From an uncultured Methylococcaceae bacterium (GTDB lineage Bacteria > Pseudomonadota > Gammaproteobacteria > Methylococcales > Methylomonadaceae), in assembly GCA_903917345.1 (NCBI GenBank), contig CAIXAE010000010.1, positions 62,001 through 126,000 on the forward strand: a DNA stretch of 64,000 bases. The letters run 5' to 3'. Below the pieces are notes generated by a model that worked only from the letters and a program-made list of their open reading frames with translations, searched no databases and had not been told where the DNA came from. The position numbers and the translations under genes were made by a program. The stretch's first letter is position 1, and the number at the start of each line of letters is the position of its first letter. This document shows, one piece after another, positions 1 through 10,121 of the stretch.

Positions 1-90
1 GGCAAAGTCACCACCTCTTCTGCCCCCATCGCAGCCAAAGGCAACACCGATAAGCTTAAAATACTTAGTCGCTTAAACATAGGACCTTAA
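1..90 (+). CDS. C-terminal fragment of an ORF entering from the left edge (GKVTTSSAPIAAKGNTDKLKILSRLNIGP*), function unknown
   Basis: Frame +1 is open from base 1 to TAA at 88-90; its stop overlaps the stop of the convergent histidine kinase gene. Confidence 0.4.
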   Translation, partial: GKVTTSSAPIAAKGNTDKLKILSRLNIGP

Positions 91-1532
91 ATTTTCGGAC
101 AGGCATCAGTGTCGCTCTTTTTACATTGATCACAATCAACATCAGGCAGCAGGATTTCAAACAGAGCCCCGCCGTCTTTGGCATTACTCATGAGCAGTTT
201 TCCATGATGTTGCTCAATAATCGATTTAGAAATAGACACCCCTAAACCGAGTCCATCCGGTTTTGTCGTAAAGAAGGGTTCGCCTATATTTTCCAGCACT
301 GTCTCTGAGAAACCAGGACCATTATCTGATACGGCAATCACTATCCACGGTTTAACATGCTGAACAGCAGTATAAATCTTACCGGTCTTTTGCCCGGCCA
401 TAGCCTCTAAGGCATTACGGTAAATATTTAAAAGGACCTGTGACAACTGTGTTTCATCACCTAACACGATTAACGACCCTTTATCCTGACTAAAAACCAA
501 CTCCACATTACGTGACATCGCGTCTTGACGGATAAATTGCGCCGCATCCTTTACTAACTGATCCATAGGTACACAGGACTTTTTTAAAGCCTCAGGTCTA
601 ATAAACCCCCGCACTTTCTCAATGATTAAATTAGCCCGCCGAGTATTACTCATCACTTCATCTAGAATAGCGTTTAACTGTATCGCATCTAATAAGCCTT
701 TATTCACACCTTGCTTAGCCATCTGCGTAAAGGTCATGATAGCAGTTAAGGGTTGATTTAATTCATGCCCTAACGAAGCGGCCATCGCCCCCAAACTGCG
801 CTGCCGATCTAACTGTGCAATCACCAACTGACTTTTATTTATCGCGTCAAATTTATTGATTTCTAATTTTGCCTCTCGAGAAATAACACTGTCCAGAGAC
901 ATCCCTATAAAAGCAAAATTTGCAATTACTGCTGCTATCGCACCGATTGCCCCGGCCTTAAGCGATATTATATTGGCCATAATATCCTCTGGAGAAATTA
1001 GCCCACTCATGAGCTTTATAATATTGCTCGAAATTATTATCACTAATACTAACTGTACAAAAACCAGTAAATACGCATTAGAAAAACGGTATAAACGCGC
1101 AATACGCCAGGCCAGCACACCCAAAATTGCGCAGAAAACCATATTTATAGACAGGCTAAACAGTATACGCAGCTCTCCATCTTCTAATCCCAAGCGAATG
1201 CCTTCAAATAGTGCGATAAAAAGCAGGGCGGATAAGAGCATAAATGAGTAACTCAAGGGCTTGCGCAGGATGTAGAGTAAAGACTGCACTCGCCCTAACG
1301 CCGCAAAATAGATCAATAGAATGGCGACGGGGAAACTAACCCAGTCTGGCACTGTACCGCGTAAGCCCATTAAGAAAAAGCCTAAGCCATACATCAACCC
1401 ACTGGCGCACCAATAAGACACAGAGCGATAGCGCTGCCCTTTAAGCACTACCCACGTCAGTAGTGGTAATATAAAAAATATTACACTGGTTACAAGCAGA
1501 GGCGAAGAAATGATCAACTGAAGATTTATCAT
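87..1532 (-). CDS. Membrane sensor histidine kinase (multi-TM N-terminus, HisKA 'GHELNQPLTAI', HATPase) with a Cys-rich C-terminal tail
   Basis: H-box ASLGHELNQPLTA, N-box QVLLNIYRNALEA, G-boxes DNGPGFSE / GLGLGVSISKSII in the translation. Confidence 0.9.
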   Translation of the reverse strand: MINLQLIISSPLLVTSVIFFILPLLTWVVLKGQRYRSVSYWCASGLMYGLGFFLMGLRGTVPDWVSFPVAILLIYFAALGRVQSLLYILRKPLSYSFMLLSALLFIALFEGIRLGLEDGELRILFSLSINMVFCAILGVLAWRIARLYRFSNAYLLVFVQLVLVIIISSNIIKLMSGLISPEDIMANIISLKAGAIGAIAAVIANFAFIGMSLDSVISREAKLEINKFDAINKSQLVIAQLDRQRSLGAMAASLGHELNQPLTAIMTFTQMAKQGVNKGLLDAIQLNAILDEVMSNTRRANLIIEKVRGFIRPEALKKSCVPMDQLVKDAAQFIRQDAMSRNVELVFSQDKGSLIVLGDETQLSQVLLNIYRNALEAMAGQKTGKIYTAVQHVKPWIVIAVSDNGPGFSETVLENIGEPFFTTKPDGLGLGVSISKSIIEQHHGKLLMSNAKDGGALFEILLPDVDCDQCKKSDTDACPKI

Positions 1533-1896
1533 GGTAGCAACGTTAGGATGGCTCTAAAGTCTTAAAAACAGACAGTTGTAGACAGTCCACACCATATATT
1601 CTTTAACTTAATATAGCAAATATCCTAAAGGGCAGTTGATAGCATTAAGGCAGGCGCAGCAAGGGCTAAATACTTAACAAATCCTGAATCAAAAACTCAA
1701 AGATATCTTTTACCAAAGCCACTACATCAACCGGCACGTGCTTTAAATGGGATGACGGTATAAAACCACCATAAAGCCGCATCATATATTGGAGGAATAA
1801 TTGAAATTAACTGAATTTGCCCGCTAAGAAATACGCAAAATAATTCCCGTGAGAGGGAATCTGGGGGTGAGAGATCACTCAATGTTTTTTGGGATA

Positions 1897-2268
1897 TTAC
1901 GCGTGTTGCGTGTTAAATAAAACGCGTTCTAAATCGTCTAAATCGTAGGGTTTTCTAAACAGATGAGCATTGGTAGGCATCTTACCTAAGGCTTCAAGCT
2001 CTTCATGCCGTAAGGCGGTGACCATAATAATATTTAAATCAGGGTATCTATTTCGTAATTCTTTACCCAGCTCAAGTCCGTTCATGCCCGGCAAATTCAC
2101 ATCTAAAACCACAGCTGTATAGGGACAGATATCACTCTCGCCTTGGGCGTGTAATCTGGCTAATAAGTCTTCCGCAGAAAAATGCACATCCGCGCTAACA
2201 CCCAACATTTTTATCCAAGAACTAATCCCATTTGCTATCCACGTATCATCATCGACTATAGCGATCAT
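1897..2268 (-). CDS. Single-domain response regulator receiver protein (FixJ/NarL-type REC without output domain)
   Basis: IVDDD, VVLDVNLPGMNGLEL, FRKPYD motifs; 123 aa. Confidence 0.85.
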   Translation of the reverse strand: MIAIVDDDTWIANGISSWIKMLGVSADVHFSAEDLLARLHAQGESDICPYTAVVLDVNLPGMNGLELGKELRNRYPDLNIIMVTALRHEELEALGKMPTNAHLFRKPYDLDDLERVLFNTQHA

Positions 2269-2607
2269 ACTATCAGCTATTGGTTGGTTGGTTGGAATAT
2301 CATCGGTGCGCCACTCAGAAGTATATATTTATTTTATAAGTTTTAAATTATTACCACTTTGGAAAGTACTATATCAAAATTATTCCACAAAAAAAATAAT
2401 TACCAACCCCAAGACAATTAATACCAATTGATATAAAAAGTACCCGTAAAATACATCTTGGTTTCAATTATCACACAACCCTTTGGTCTCTTAGAAGAAT
2501 AAAAATATTACTTTTAATTTTAATTTTAATTTTAATTTTATTAAATGTTTTCTCGATAAATAGACAGCCTAGACTGCCCATTTATCAAAAATACCCCCCT
2601 TAAATAA

Positions 2608-3303
2608 CTACGGCCCGACAGTCACTCGTTGTACTGCACTGTGCTCACCATTTGCCTCACCTTTATCAAACCACCGAACACGATATTCTCTAATCTCTGG
2701 GGCTAAAGGATCCAACAAAGGCCGGATATCCAAGTACGGTTTAACCATAGAGATGGCTAAAAATGCCCAAGTCCCATTGTTACGCCGACTATCAATAGAA
2801 ATACCATCATGGCGGTATTTAATATAACTGATGTTGACTTGCTCAATTAACGGGCCCCGTTCTGTCATGACCGTGTACTCAGGGGTTAAATGTTCAGTCG
2901 CATCTACACCGCCAACAATACCTAAATCTAAACCGATGGAATCGGTATAACCTGTGCCGATTTTAATGCGCGCCACCAAATTATATAAACGCGTTAACAC
3001 ACCCGGCTCTGGCGCAGGCGTAGGTGCTGTCATGGGCGCATGAATGGGTAATGTGCAGAGGGGCGTAGCGGGACCAAAACCCATAATGCCTTTAAAAGCG
3101 GTGGCTTCAATAGCGCTTTGTTGAATGGCTGGATACCAGGTTTGCAAGATCCAATTATAGTAATTGACATCCGTGAGGGTTAAAGCCAGTTCAGCCGGGT
3201 TAAGCGCTAAAACAGTGGCGTGTATCTGTACCTTTGTGACGAAGTTGGAAAGCCAAATGACGCGATCGGCTTCGTTTTTTGGGAAATAACTTTGAGTAAT
3301 CAT
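2608..3303 (-). CDS. Conserved hypothetical protein (all-alpha N-terminus plus C-terminal beta domain)
   Basis: Long ORF with normal codon composition; no recognised enzyme motif. Confidence 0.6.
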   Translation of the reverse strand: MITQSYFPKNEADRVIWLSNFVTKVQIHATVLALNPAELALTLTDVNYYNWILQTWYPAIQQSAIEATAFKGIMGFGPATPLCTLPIHAPMTAPTPAPEPGVLTRLYNLVARIKIGTGYTDSIGLDLGIVGGVDATEHLTPEYTVMTERGPLIEQVNISYIKYRHDGISIDSRRNNGTWAFLAISMVKPYLDIRPLLDPLAPEIREYRVRWFDKGEANGEHSAVQRVTVGP

Positions 3304-3398
3304 AATAGATTGACCTGTGTGTTAATGATAATAATTAGATAAGCGAAGATAACTAAGCCTAAATAACAGAAATAAACAGACTATAGCGTTAATCCTGG

Positions 3399-3880
3399 CA
3401 CTGTCGGCGTCATGACTGGCGTTGTGAGCGGAACCGCTGGCAACGTGGGCGACGACCCTGACACTGTGAGCGCTAGCGCTGAGCATGTCGGTGTAAATAC
3501 GGGTGGTATTGACCCTGTGTTGGCCCTAGCCAGGGAGGGTTATGAGGTGGGAGAAAAGGCCCCCAAGGGGGGTGAAAACTATCTGGCAGTGTGAGTGATA
3601 ACACCCGCACTACCCGCGAGAACATCGACAACGCCAGCGTTTACGCTGACACCAGCAGAGACGTGGCTGACAAAGGCCGTCATGACGCCGGCAGTGTCGG
3701 CAACAACGCTAAGGGTGCTAGGGTTGTCGTTGATACCCAGCGGACGTTTGCCCCTAATGGCGGCGAATACGCGAGATATGTCAGCGATAACGCCCACAAC
3801 CTCTGCGTTATCGCTCGCCATGCCGGTTCAGACGTGGACTCCCTCGGCGAGAACACAGACAACACAAGGGTAAAGAAATA
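3399..3880. repeat. GC-rich degenerate repeat patch including an imperfect inverted repeat (3399-3429 versus 3666-3696)
   Basis: CACTGTCGGCGTCATGACTGGCGTTGTGAGC at 3399-3429 (+) matches CACTGCCGGCGTCATGACGGCCTTTGTCAGC on the minus strand of 3666-3696 (26/31 by eye). Several overlapping open frames on both strands. Confidence 0.6.
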
Positions 3881-4091
3881 AAGGCTTGGCGTAAGAATTA
3901 ACTAAGCGGATGAGTGGACTATAGGCTCTTTTTATAATATAGATAGTTATTTGTGAGATACCCCATAAAATATTATGGATTATCGGTATTTTAATGTTAA
4001 CATTTTATCTATAAAATCAGCTAATCTATTGCAATGTAATGCTTTTCTTTAAATAGCATGCTTTTTTGATCCTTTGATAAAATTATAAAAA

Positions 4092-6347
4092 ATGTTTGAA
4101 ATTAACCAAGTCTTTTATTTTGTATACGCCTTTATTGGGCTCGTATTAGGCTTAATCTCATATCTTAGTTTTAAAGACTATCCGAACTACTCCAAATCAG
4201 CTATCTATTGGACAGCTTCAATCTATCTGTTCATGGCTAATAATATGCTTTTGGCCATAGCCCCCACCCTTCAACAGACATTAGCGAACACTTTTTTAGT
4301 AGGCGCAACTATTTCAACTGTTTTTTTATTTAGATCCATTAATCAGTCCATTACTAAAGCACAGTTATGGAGCGCTTTACTCCTATTGCCTTTGTTTTAT
4401 GGTGTCTCTGAGCAATTAAGTCAGCCTGAATATATCAATCGGGTTTTACTCTTGTCATACGTGCTCTTTGTAATTTATGTCTGGCAAATAAAGGAGCTAA
4501 AAATCATTCTGAAAGTAGAGCGCTCCATTTACATGAAGCTTATCTATTTTCTTTCAATTTTGATGTTAAGCCTGCTAATGGCTCGTTTTTATTATCTGTT
4601 TTATACGCCGGAAAAATTTATAGTCAACCTGAATCAAGAACCTAGAGTCATGTTCGTGGGTAGAATAGTGTCATCGCCAGCGTTATTAATGTATTTTATT
4701 TTTTTAGGCTTATATTTTTACGATAAGGTGCGGATACAAGCCATTCAAACTATCGACCTTAAAGAGCAAGAAACGATTTCCGCTTTGGCATTAGCACAAG
4801 CCAAAAGTGATTTTTTGGCCAATATGTCGCATGAGATTCGTACGCCAATGAATGCGATATTAGGTTTTTCTGAATTGGCATTGACTAAGCCAATGCCAGA
4901 GCAAGCCCATGAATATTTTGTCAAAATCAATCAAGCCTCTAGCCATTTGTTAGTCATATTGAATGACATTTTAGAACTCTCTAAACTTGAATCCAGTGTA
5001 GTCTCACTGCATCTTAAAACATTTGATCCGCACGCTCTGCAGAAAAACTTAGTGTCATTGTTTACGGAGATTAATGCGGCTAAACAGAATACGTTTACGA
5101 TAACCATCGCCCCCGATGTGCCCGCTTATTTGCTGGGTGATTCAGTCAGAATAGAACAAATACTGATCAATCTATTGGGTAATGCCAGTAAGTTTACTCA
5201 GCAAGGTGAAGTGAGTCTGCATATCAGTTTGCAGCAGTTAGACGCTCAGCAAGCGTTGATACAATTTTGTGTGACCGATACAGGCATCGGTATTTCAGAG
5301 TCAGACACTCAAAGAATTTTAGCGCCCTTTACCCAAGTAGATGAAACCATAGGCCGGCGCTTTTGCGGGACGGGGTTAGGCTTAACGATTTGTCAGCGCT
5401 TATTGGCCTTGATGGACAGCGAATTAAATATTACCTCCACCCTGCATGTTGGCAGTCAGTTTTGTTTTAAGTTGCGTTTAGACATAAGTGATGCATCTGC
5501 ACTCACGCTGGATGACAAAGAACGGGGTACGGACCTCATTAATTCTGCAGATCTCAAAACCGTCTCAGGGCTGCATATTTTGATTGTAGAAGATAATGTT
5601 TTTAATCAGGATTTGATTCAAGAGTTTCTGGATTTCGCGGCGATTACCTACCGAGTTGCTAATAATGGAACTGAGGCATTGGCCGCCTTGGCTCAAGAGG
5701 ACTTTGATCTGGTATTAATGGATATTCAAATGCCGGTGATGGATGGTTATACGGCAACGCGGGAGATTAAGCGCCAACCCCGCTATGCTAAGCTACCTAT
5801 TATTGCCTTGTCTGCCGGTGTGACCCAAGAGGAGCAAGAAAACTGTTTGGCGGCTGGCATGATTGATTTTATCGAGAAACCGATTGTTTCTGCCAAGCTG
5901 ATATCAATCATTTGCAACCATGTTGGACCTAAAGAATCCAGCAGAAAGCCAAAAGATCCCATGCAAGAACCTAGCGACAGTCTAATTGAATCCACTGATC
6001 CTGCATCTGTTTTGGACTTAAGCTATCTAAAGAAAATGGTCGGCACCGACCCCGCTAAATTAATCTATTGGTTAGACTATTTTGTTGAAACTGCCCTAGA
6101 GAATACGACTGAACTTCGCGCCGCTGTACATTCAGGCCATGCCCTAGCCGCGAGTAACGTCGCTCATAAATTAAAGTCATCCGCATACAGTGTGGGGGCA
6201 AAACAATTTGGCAGTTTGTGTGCGGATATAGAACAAGCCGGTAAAGCAGACGATTTGGCCGAGCTGAACACCCTCTTAACACAGCTGGATATTGAATGGA
6301 CAGCCGTTACCCAAATCGTACAACTGACTAAGCATAATTTACTATAA
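4092..6347 (+). CDS. Hybrid sensor histidine kinase: 7TM-like N-terminus, HisKA, HATPase, REC, Hpt
   Basis: FLANMSHEIRTPMNAILGFSELA; DTGIGIS; GTGLGLTICQRLL; LVLMDIQMPVMDGYTATREI; C-terminal NVAHKLKSSAYSVGA (Hpt). Confidence 0.92.
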   Translation: MFEINQVFYFVYAFIGLVLGLISYLSFKDYPNYSKSAIYWTASIYLFMANNMLLAIAPTLQQTLANTFLVGATISTVFLFRSINQSITKAQLWSALLLLPLFYGVSEQLSQPEYINRVLLLSYVLFVIYVWQIKELKIILKVERSIYMKLIYFLSILMLSLLMARFYYLFYTPEKFIVNLNQEPRVMFVGRIVSSPALLMYFIFLGLYFYDKVRIQAIQTIDLKEQETISALALAQAKSDFLANMSHEIRTPMNAILGFSELALTKPMPEQAHEYFVKINQASSHLLVILNDILELSKLESSVVSLHLKTFDPHALQKNLVSLFTEINAAKQNTFTITIAPDVPAYLLGDSVRIEQILINLLGNASKFTQQGEVSLHISLQQLDAQQALIQFCVTDTGIGISESDTQRILAPFTQVDETIGRRFCGTGLGLTICQRLLALMDSELNITSTLHVGSQFCFKLRLDISDASALTLDDKERGTDLINSADLKTVSGLHILIVEDNVFNQDLIQEFLDFAAITYRVANNGTEALAALAQEDFDLVLMDIQMPVMDGYTATREIKRQPRYAKLPIIALSAGVTQEEQENCLAAGMIDFIEKPIVSAKLISIICNHVGPKESSRKPKDPMQEPSDSLIESTDPASVLDLSYLKKMVGTDPAKLIYWLDYFVETALENTTELRAAVHSGHALAASNVAHKLKSSAYSVGAKQFGSLCADIEQAGKADDLAELNTLLTQLDIEWTAVTQIVQLTKHNLL

Positions 6348-6482
6348 CCCTTATTTATTTGTTATTAGGGTTATACCTGTCCTTTAGTCGGATTGTATCG
6401 AAGGATAATCTAAGGTAGTATCCGCGATTAATTTAGATAGTTTGCTATAAATACCCAGTGCTGTGGTTATTTATAGCGGCCA

Positions 6483-9167
6483 TTGAATCACTCCTTCTCC
6501 ACCTTTAATATGCTTGAGCAGATACTTTCTTATTTATTGGGCGATACCCAGTGGATGCCCCACGGTTTTTGTATTCGATGGACACCCACTTTACTCTGGT
6601 CTTACGTGCTTGCGGATGGTCTGACGGCGTTGTCGTACTTTGCTATTCCGATGGGCATGGCTTATTTTGTTTGGCGTAAAGGCGATTTATTAAGTCGTAA
6701 AATGTATTTATTGTTTTGCGCGTTTATTCTAAGTTGTGGCATCTCGCATCTCACTTCAATCTTGATACTCTGGTTCCCTGTTTACGGCTTGGACGTATTC
6801 TCAAAACTGGTGACCGCTGGGCTTTCTGTTGCCACGGTGATTTATATTTTTCGCCATATGTCGCAACTTACCCAGCTTAAAAAGGATGACGATCGGCACA
6901 ATACTATTGATTTTATAAACTTTATTCTAAATAAAGCCCCGGTATTATTGGCTTATTGGGATAAAGACTTAGTCAACCAATACAGTAACTCAGCGTATGG
7001 TCGTTGGTTTAGTAAATCCAACACACAAATCTTAGGACAACCGCTCCATAAAGTAGTGGGTAAACGATTATATGCCGAAGAATTACCCCGGATCCAAGAC
7101 GTTTTAAAAGGTGAACCGCAAGAGTTTGTGCGCGCCATTATTAATCCTGTCACCGGGCTAAGTAACCTGACCCAATTTAACCTGATACCGCATATCGCTG
7201 ATAACCAAGAAGTACTGGGCTATTATGTGATGGGGGTTGATGTTACGGCTAAAGAGCAATTATTTAATACCACATTCCAAAATACAGCGATCTTTGAGAG
7301 CTTAACAAAAAGCGTCATTATTACAGATGCCAATAGACGCATCACCTATGTCAATACCGCTTTTACGCGTACTACCGGTTATACAGAGGCGGACGCAATC
7401 GGTCAGAGCTGTGCTTTCTTACAAGGCAAAGACAGTGACCATCGACAAATAAAACTGATGCGTGAGGCCATTAATCAAATTAAACCCTATAGCGCTGAAA
7501 TTATTAATTACCGAAAAGATGGTTCATCGTATTGGTGCGAACTGAGCATTACCCCCATATTTGATAGGCAAGGCAAATTGTCTCAATATGTGGGCTTTCA
7601 AACTGACATTACCTATAAGAAACATCTCGAACAACAAAGACTCTTTATGGAGGACATTATTGCGCACTCGCCGGATATGATTTCAATGGCTGATATGCAC
7701 GGCAACTTGACTTACATCAATGCAGCCGGTCTTAAGCTATTAGGCTTATCCGAAGACGCGCCCATAACGACTGTGGAAGTTAAAAATTTTCATACGACGG
7801 ACGTTTTAGAAGATATGAGAAATACCGCTATTCCTATAGCTCTTTCTACAGGCATTTGGCAAGGGGAATCAACTCTACTGCACCAAGACGGCCATAACAT
7901 CCCGGTTTATCAAATCATACAGGCGCATGCGGATGATAAATTGATGCAGCCGTTTCTTTCTACTATTGTGAGAGATATATCAGGTAGTAAACAATATGAA
8001 CATGACTTATTAACGGCCAAGCAAAAAGCCGAGCACTTAGCACACGCTAAATCTGAGTTCTTAGCCAATATGTCGCATGAGATTCGTACCCCTATGAATG
8101 CCATTTTAGGTTTCTCAGAACTGGCTTTATTGGAAGAGACGCCCCAAAAAATCAACGCCTACTTTAAGAACATTAATGTGGCTTCCAAGCATTTGTTAGA
8201 CATTTTGAATGGCATTCTAGAGTTCTCTAAAATGGAAGCGAATGGCATACAACTTATGCCTGCGCCTATTGACCTACAAACGCTAAAACATAAAGTTCTT
8301 TTACTCTTTACGGATCTTAACGAACAAAAAACAAACTTCTTTCAGGTTAACTTTGCACCGGATGTGCCTAGTCACGTAATGGCTGACGCTTTGAGGCTTG
8401 AACAAATACTGATTAATTTATTGAGTAATGCTAGCAAGTTTACCGAAAAGGGCAGCGTTAAATTAGAGGTGTCTGTAAAGGACAGAAACGCGGAAAAGGT
8501 GTGTCTACTGTTCTGTGTCAGCGACACAGGTATAGGCTTAACAGAAGAAGATAAGGCAAAAATTTTAGCGCCTTTTACGCAGGCCGATGAAAGCATTAGT
8601 CGTCGATTTGGTGGGACAGGCTTAGGCTTAACGATTTGTCAGCGCTTGTTGCACTTAATGGGCAGTGAATTAAGTATCGAGAGTAAAAAAGAGGCCGGTA
8701 GTCAGTTCTGTTTTGAGCTATGGTTAGACGTGTGTCCAGAGGCAATAATAACTGAGGCTGAGGCTATTATAGCCGAGCAACGTTCGTTAAAAGGCGTTCA
8801 TATTCTGATAGCAGAAGACAATGTATTTAATCAACAGGTGATTATAAGGTTTCTTGGCTTAGAGGGAATAACCTACACGATCGCCAATAATGGCATAGAA
8901 GCCTTGGCCGCGTTAACTCAAGAAGACTTTGATGGTGTTTTAATGGATATCAACATGCCGGAAATGGATGGCTATACGGCGACTCGCGAAATTAAACGCC
9001 AGACCCGCTATGCCACACTGCCTATTATTGCTTTATCGGCCGCCGTGACCGAAGAAGAACAACAAGACTGCTTAGCGGCTGGCATGGTGGGCTTTATCGA
9101 AAAACCCATAGAACCCGCTAAAATGATCGCCATTCTCTCTAAATATTTGACTAAAAGCAGGGTTTAA
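6483..9167 (+). CDS. Hybrid histidine kinase with ethylene-receptor-like membrane domain, PAS domains, HisKA, HATPase, REC (likely start ATG at 6510)
   Basis: N-terminus ADGLTALSYFAIPMGMAYFVWRKGDL...CAFILSCGISHLTSILILW resembles ETR1 transmembrane helices including the Cys-x3-His pair; later PAS (ITDANRRITYVNTAFTRTTGY), HisKA, HATPase and REC motifs. Confidence 0.88.
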   Translation: MNHSFSTFNMLEQILSYLLGDTQWMPHGFCIRWTPTLLWSYVLADGLTALSYFAIPMGMAYFVWRKGDLLSRKMYLLFCAFILSCGISHLTSILILWFPVYGLDVFSKLVTAGLSVATVIYIFRHMSQLTQLKKDDDRHNTIDFINFILNKAPVLLAYWDKDLVNQYSNSAYGRWFSKSNTQILGQPLHKVVGKRLYAEELPRIQDVLKGEPQEFVRAIINPVTGLSNLTQFNLIPHIADNQEVLGYYVMGVDVTAKEQLFNTTFQNTAIFESLTKSVIITDANRRITYVNTAFTRTTGYTEADAIGQSCAFLQGKDSDHRQIKLMREAINQIKPYSAEIINYRKDGSSYWCELSITPIFDRQGKLSQYVGFQTDITYKKHLEQQRLFMEDIIAHSPDMISMADMHGNLTYINAAGLKLLGLSEDAPITTVEVKNFHTTDVLEDMRNTAIPIALSTGIWQGESTLLHQDGHNIPVYQIIQAHADDKLMQPFLSTIVRDISGSKQYEHDLLTAKQKAEHLAHAKSEFLANMSHEIRTPMNAILGFSELALLEETPQKINAYFKNINVASKHLLDILNGILEFSKMEANGIQLMPAPIDLQTLKHKVLLLFTDLNEQKTNFFQVNFAPDVPSHVMADALRLEQILINLLSNASKFTEKGSVKLEVSVKDRNAEKVCLLFCVSDTGIGLTEEDKAKILAPFTQADESISRRFGGTGLGLTICQRLLHLMGSELSIESKKEAGSQFCFELWLDVCPEAIITEAEAIIAEQRSLKGVHILIAEDNVFNQQVIIRFLGLEGITYTIANNGIEALAALTQEDFDGVLMDINMPEMDGYTATREIKRQTRYATLPIIALSAAVTEEEQQDCLAAGMVGFIEKPIEPAKMIAILSKYLTKSRV

Positions 9168-9190
9168 CGGAACGCGCTACCGTTTATCGA

Positions 9191-9376
9191 TTACAGGGCT
9201 TTTGTTTTAATCTTTGCACAGCGCGTGCATTGATAAACAGTGATTAATTTGCCCTGTTTAACATCAAACTGTTGTTCTTTGAGGAGCTTCCATTTATGGA
9301 AGCCACTTTGACATAAGGTCTTGCCTTTATGGCGTTCTGCGACAGAGGGTCGCTTAAACTGAATAACATCACCCAT
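9191..9376 (-). CDS. Small conserved hypothetical protein with CxxC motif
   Basis: 61-aa ORF; C-terminal YQCTRCAKIKTKAL. Confidence 0.6.
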   Translation of the reverse strand: MGDVIQFKRPSVAERHKGKTLCQSGFHKWKLLKEQQFDVKQGKLITVYQCTRCAKIKTKAL

Positions 9377-9397
9377 GCATTCAAGCCCTTATGATAT

Positions 9398-10015
9398 TTA
9401 ATTGATTGAACTCGACGCCTTCTTCGCGACTACATTCCATGCTGCTATCCAGGTTTGGCTTAAATAGACATCCGCTTTCTTATCCAATTCTGCATTTAAT
9501 ACCGCACGCAAGGTACCCAAAATAATACCGAAAAATTGGGCGCTGATTAAATTAGCATCTAATGACCGAATTTCCCCCGCCTTAATGCCCGCCTGTATTA
9601 TTTTGTTTATTTTTACAAACGCGGCTGTTTGATGCAATGGCGTTATCTCGGGTAAAAACTCATCATGCTTTAATACGCATAAAAAGCGCATCACCGCGGG
9701 TGCTTCATCGGTTAAGCTAAACAACAAGTCAACAATGCCCCGCAATTGTTCTGAGGGCTTTTCGTTCTTACGCCTAATCTCATCAATAGAGACGCTTAAG
9801 CTATCCAAAATAGTGTCATATAACTGCACAGCCATACTCTGTTTATCATTAAAATGCTGATAAACGGGCCGGGTATCCGGCAACGCTAACGCCGCCGCGA
9901 TATCGGTTAAGGCGGTTTTGTAATAACCTTTACGGGTAAATAATTCTAAAGCCACTAGCAAAATGTCATTCGCAGTGAGCTCGTTTGCCTGATTACTGTC
10001 TTTGTCCTGATCCAT
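9398..10015 (-). CDS. TetR/AcrR family transcriptional regulator
   Basis: N-terminal HTH region ILLVALELFTRKGYYKTALTDIAAALALPDTRPVYQHFNDK. Confidence 0.85.
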   Translation of the reverse strand: MDQDKDSNQANELTANDILLVALELFTRKGYYKTALTDIAAALALPDTRPVYQHFNDKQSMAVQLYDTILDSLSVSIDEIRRKNEKPSEQLRGIVDLLFSLTDEAPAVMRFLCVLKHDEFLPEITPLHQTAAFVKINKIIQAGIKAGEIRSLDANLISAQFFGIILGTLRAVLNAELDKKADVYLSQTWIAAWNVVAKKASSSIN

Positions 10016-10121
10016 TTTTATTATTTTTCAGCGTTTCAATACACTGTGTTTTGGTGTTAAAAAATCGAGCGGTTAATTTTTTAATGGCTCCCGCTGAGCC
10101 CATAGCATCTATAAGGTCGAC

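Noticed and set aside
856-1251. Plus-strand ORF 856..1251
   Set aside because: Antisense to the transmembrane part of the histidine kinase; no family features.
2512-2540. (TTTTAA)n short tandem repeat
   Set aside because: AT-rich intergenic simple repeat of about five units; no sign of function beyond possible slippage.
3412-3881. Overlapping ORFs 3412..3594, 3579..3821 (-), 3591..3881, 3595..3873 as real genes
   Set aside because: Mutually overlapping, no convincing family motif, compositional repeat region; reported as a repeat rather than CDSs.
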